A DNA stretch of 64,000 nucleotides. Origin: Rhizobium oryzicola. GTDB lineage: Bacteria > Pseudomonadota > Alphaproteobacteria > Rhizobiales > Rhizobiaceae. Positions 62,129 to 64,000 of the stretch are shown piece after piece. The position numbers were made by a program, and so were the translations under genes. The stretch is taken from positions 1 to 64,000 of the forward strand of contig NZ_JAUKWQ010000014.1 of assembly GCF_030504645.1 (NCBI RefSeq), given 5' to 3'. The notes under the pieces are model-generated. The model was not told the origin of the DNA. It worked only from the letters and a program-made list of their open reading frames with translations, and did no database searches. The stretch's first letter is position 1. Each line of letters opens with the position of its first letter.

Positions 62129-62196
62129 TCATACCGATTGACGACCGGAATATTCGGTTCTACCAATATCAGAACATGCAAGAGCGAGCAGGTCTC

Positions 62197-63138
62197 ATGA
62201 CACACGATCCCCTTCTCTCCGAGCTCGAAAAGCTGGTTTCGGAAGCGCGCAATCCGAAGTCCATGGAGATCGACCTGCTGCCTTCAGAAGGCATTCTCCG
62301 GGTGATGAATGACGAGGACAAGAACGTCCCTCTGGCAGTGGAAAAGGTCATTCCCGAAATTGCAAAAGCCGTCGATCGCATCGTTGCCGCCTTCCAGTCC
62401 GGCGGGCGCCTGATCTATATCGGCGCCGGCACCAGCGCGCGGCTCGGCGTTCTCGACGCCTCCGAATGCCCGCCCACCTTCAGCGTGCCGGAGGGCATGG
62501 TGGTCGGCCTGATTGCGGGCGGCCCGAAAGCCCTGCTGCAGGCGGTGGAAGGCGCAGAAGATGACCCGGAACAGGGCCGCGAGAACCTCGAAGCCATCGA
62601 ACTCACCGCCAACGACGTGGTGGTCGGCATCGCCGTCAGCGGCCGCACGCCATACGTGATCGGCGCGCTGCAATATGCCAAGTCCATCGGTGCGACGGCG
62701 ATCTCGCTGACCTGCAACCCGGATTCCGTGCTTTCGGAGATTGCCGATATCGCCATTTCCCCCGTCGTCGGGCCGGAAGTGGTGACGGGCTCGACACGGT
62801 TGAAATCCGGCACCGCGCAGAAGCTAGTACTCAACATGCTGACAACGGCCAGCATGATCCGCATCGGCAAGACCTATGAGAACCTGATGGTCGATGTCAG
62901 CATCAGCAACAAGAAGCTGCAGGCGCGGGCCCTGCGGATCGTGGCGGATGCCACCGGCTGTTCCTTCGATGAGGCAGAGGATTATCTTCGCCGCGCCGAC
63001 AACAATGTGAAGCTTGCCATTCTGATTGCACTCACCGGCATGGGGGCCGAGGAAGCCGAGCAATCGCTGAAAAACGCAGGCGGTTACCTGAGAAAAGCAA
63101 TAGAAGAGACGCAGCACCGCAAAGCTGCGCGCATGTGA
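62197..63138 (+). CDS. murQ: N-acetylmuramic acid 6-phosphate etherase
   Basis: Cleaves the lactyl ether of MurNAc-6-phosphate to GlcNAc-6-phosphate and lactate. It is 313 residues from the ATG at 62197; an ATG at 62176 would add 7 residues. The family N-terminus (RNPKSMEIDLLPSEGILRVMN, 18-38, in pieces) is intact. The SIS motif GGRLIYIGAGTSARLG is at 69-84, the catalytic glutamate is E90 in LDASECPPTF, and the second acidic region VEGAEDD is near 120-126. C-terminal helical part complete. The product GlcNAc-6-phosphate can be used by the nagA and deaminase genes at 6979-9182. Confidence 0.95.
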   Translation: MTHDPLLSELEKLVSEARNPKSMEIDLLPSEGILRVMNDEDKNVPLAVEKVIPEIAKAVDRIVAAFQSGGRLIYIGAGTSARLGVLDASECPPTFSVPEGMVVGLIAGGPKALLQAVEGAEDDPEQGRENLEAIELTANDVVVGIAVSGRTPYVIGALQYAKSIGATAISLTCNPDSVLSEIADIAISPVVGPEVVTGSTRLKSGTAQKLVLNMLTTASMIRIGKTYENLMVDVSISNKKLQARALRIVADATGCSFDEAEDYLRRADNNVKLAILIALTGMGAEEAEQSLKNAGGYLRKAIEETQHRKAARM

Positions 63139-63167
63139 AGACCGTATAAACAGAGGGAGAATGGGAC

Positions 63168-64000
63168 ATGACACTGAAACTGACGCGCAAGCTCATGGCT
63201 TGCATTGCTCTTGCTGCCGTCATCGGCGGCACAGCCGTTCAAGCAAACGCCGCAACGCTGAAAATGGCCTGGTCGCAGGATGCCACGGGTCTCGACCCGC
63301 ACAAGCAGACAGCCTTTTCCTCGATCCGCCTGCTGGAACTCATCTATGAGCCGCTGGTGCGCCTCGACCCGGACCTGAAGGTAACGCCAGGCATTGCCAC
63401 CTCCTGGACATTTTCGCCCGACGCCAAGACGCTGACCTTTAAGCTGGACCCGAAGGCGAAGTTCCACAATGGCGCGGCAGTGACATCTGCGGACGTGAAG
63501 GCGTCTTACACGCGCATTCTCGACCAGGCGACGGGTGCTGCCGCACGCGCCAATTACCTCTCGATCGCGACCATCGACACGCCCGACGACCAGACCGTCG
63601 TCTTCAACCTGTCGCAGCCGGATGTGCCGCTTCTCTCGGCCATGAGCAGCCTCAATGCGGCGATCGTACCGGCTTCGGAAATCGCAGCCGGCAAGGTCGG
63701 CACGTCAGCCATCGGCTCCGGCCCCTTCAAGCTGAAGACGTGGGAGCCGAATGTGAAGGAAGAGCTGGTCGCCAACCCGGATTGGGCAGGCGGCAAGACC
63801 GGCGTTGACGGGATCAATATCAGCGTGCTGCCGGATGAAAGCGCGATCCTCGCCGCGCTTCGCGCCAAGCAGGTGGATTTCGCCCTGCTGAATGATCCGC
63901 TGGTCGCCACGCTGGTGCCTAATGTGCCGACGCTGAAGCTGAACCGCGTTCCCGTTCTCGCCTATCACGCGCTGCAGCTCAACCCATCGCGCAAGCCGAT
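63168..64000 (+). CDS. peptide-type ABC transporter substrate-binding protein (family 5), cut by the window edge
   Basis: At least 277 residues, open at the right edge. The ATG at 63168 has AGGGAGA 7 bases upstream. The signal peptide is about 1-28 (hydrophobic ACIALAAVIGGTAVQ, ending ANAA). The mature part starts TLKMAWSQDATGLDPHK and has the family 5 (OppA/DppA) signature region around ELIYEPLVRLDPDLKVTPGIA (near 61-81, in pieces). It lies 29 bases after murQ, so it is probably cotranscribed. A peptide or muropeptide ligand would fit cell-wall salvage, but nickel and other ligands occur in this family. Confidence 0.88.
   Translation, partial: MTLKLTRKLMACIALAAVIGGTAVQANAATLKMAWSQDATGLDPHKQTAFSSIRLLELIYEPLVRLDPDLKVTPGIATSWTFSPDAKTLTFKLDPKAKFHNGAAVTSADVKASYTRILDQATGAAARANYLSIATIDTPDDQTVVFNLSQPDVPLLSAMSSLNAAIVPASEIAAGKVGTSAIGSGPFKLKTWEPNVKEELVANPDWAGGKTGVDGINISVLPDESAILAALRAKQVDFALLNDPLVATLVPNVPTLKLNRVPVLAYHALQLNPSRKP

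Noticed and set aside
62147..62157. GGAATATTCGG as a fourth RpiR operator
   Set aside because: The half-sites abut without the 5-base spacer and the right arm is not ATTCC, so it does not match the other three sites.

Overview
The window reads as an alphaproteobacterial, Rhizobiaceae-type (Agrobacterium/Rhizobium-like) replicon segment. This is inferred from the GC-rich coding, the many CUT1-type sugar ABC importers, the rhizobial iol gene order with a fused IolC, and an IolR-type GGAA-N6-TTCC operator pair. No rRNA, tRNA, CRISPR array, insertion sequence, phage gene or replication gene was seen. The content is catabolic and regulatory, as is common on rhizobial second replicons (inference).

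Layout. (1) 279-10090: an amino-sugar locus. A minus-strand ABC importer operon (Gfo/Idh oxidoreductase, two permeases, binding protein, ATPase) diverges from a plus-strand operon of GntR/UTRA regulator, SIS-domain deaminase (NagB-II type), nagA and a ROK kinase. A 26-codon leader ORF overlaps the regulator start. (2) 10109-17862: inositol catabolism (iolB, a small membrane protein, iolE, iolD, the iolC-aldolase fusion, iolR), divergent from idhA across two GGAA-N6-TTCC sites. (3) 18063-28737: a pectin/rhamnogalacturonan-oligosaccharide locus. It holds a LacI regulator, an ABC importer, a GH28-like and a GH105-like enzyme, an 840-residue protein of unrecognised family, and a divergent binding protein. 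(4) 28859-36360: Dps, a D,D-carboxypeptidase with SPOR domain, an RND efflux pump with its adaptor, and a degenerate esterase, followed by LysR. (5) 37475-49854: small regulator/effector units. These are LysR with ring-cleaving dioxygenase-hydrolase-pirin, MFS/LysR, AraC, two response regulators, LysE, LuxR, a YoaK-like protein and an MFS-monooxygenase fusion. (6) 50063-54411: a stress/detoxification-like cluster (periplasmic VOC protein, DoxX, amidohydrolase with a Cys/His-rich tail, XapX, isochorismatase-family hydrolase). (7) 54740-64000: a putative MurNAc/muropeptide salvage locus with an ABC sugar importer, RpiR regulator, a catalytically complete second MurA, a BadF-type kinase, MurQ and the start of an Opp-type binding protein.

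The most interesting system is region 7. Three identical-architecture palindromes, GGAAT-N5-ATTCC, lie upstream of the ABC importer (54654), between the RpiR gene and murA (59833), and upstream of murQ (62114). They tie the locus into one probable RpiR regulon for salvage that uses an ABC importer and a kinase instead of a phosphotransferase system. A MurA paralogue inside such a catabolic operon is unexpected. The IolR-type sites in region 2 use the same GGAA half-site with one base less spacing, so two RpiR regulators in this window may be told apart by spacer length.
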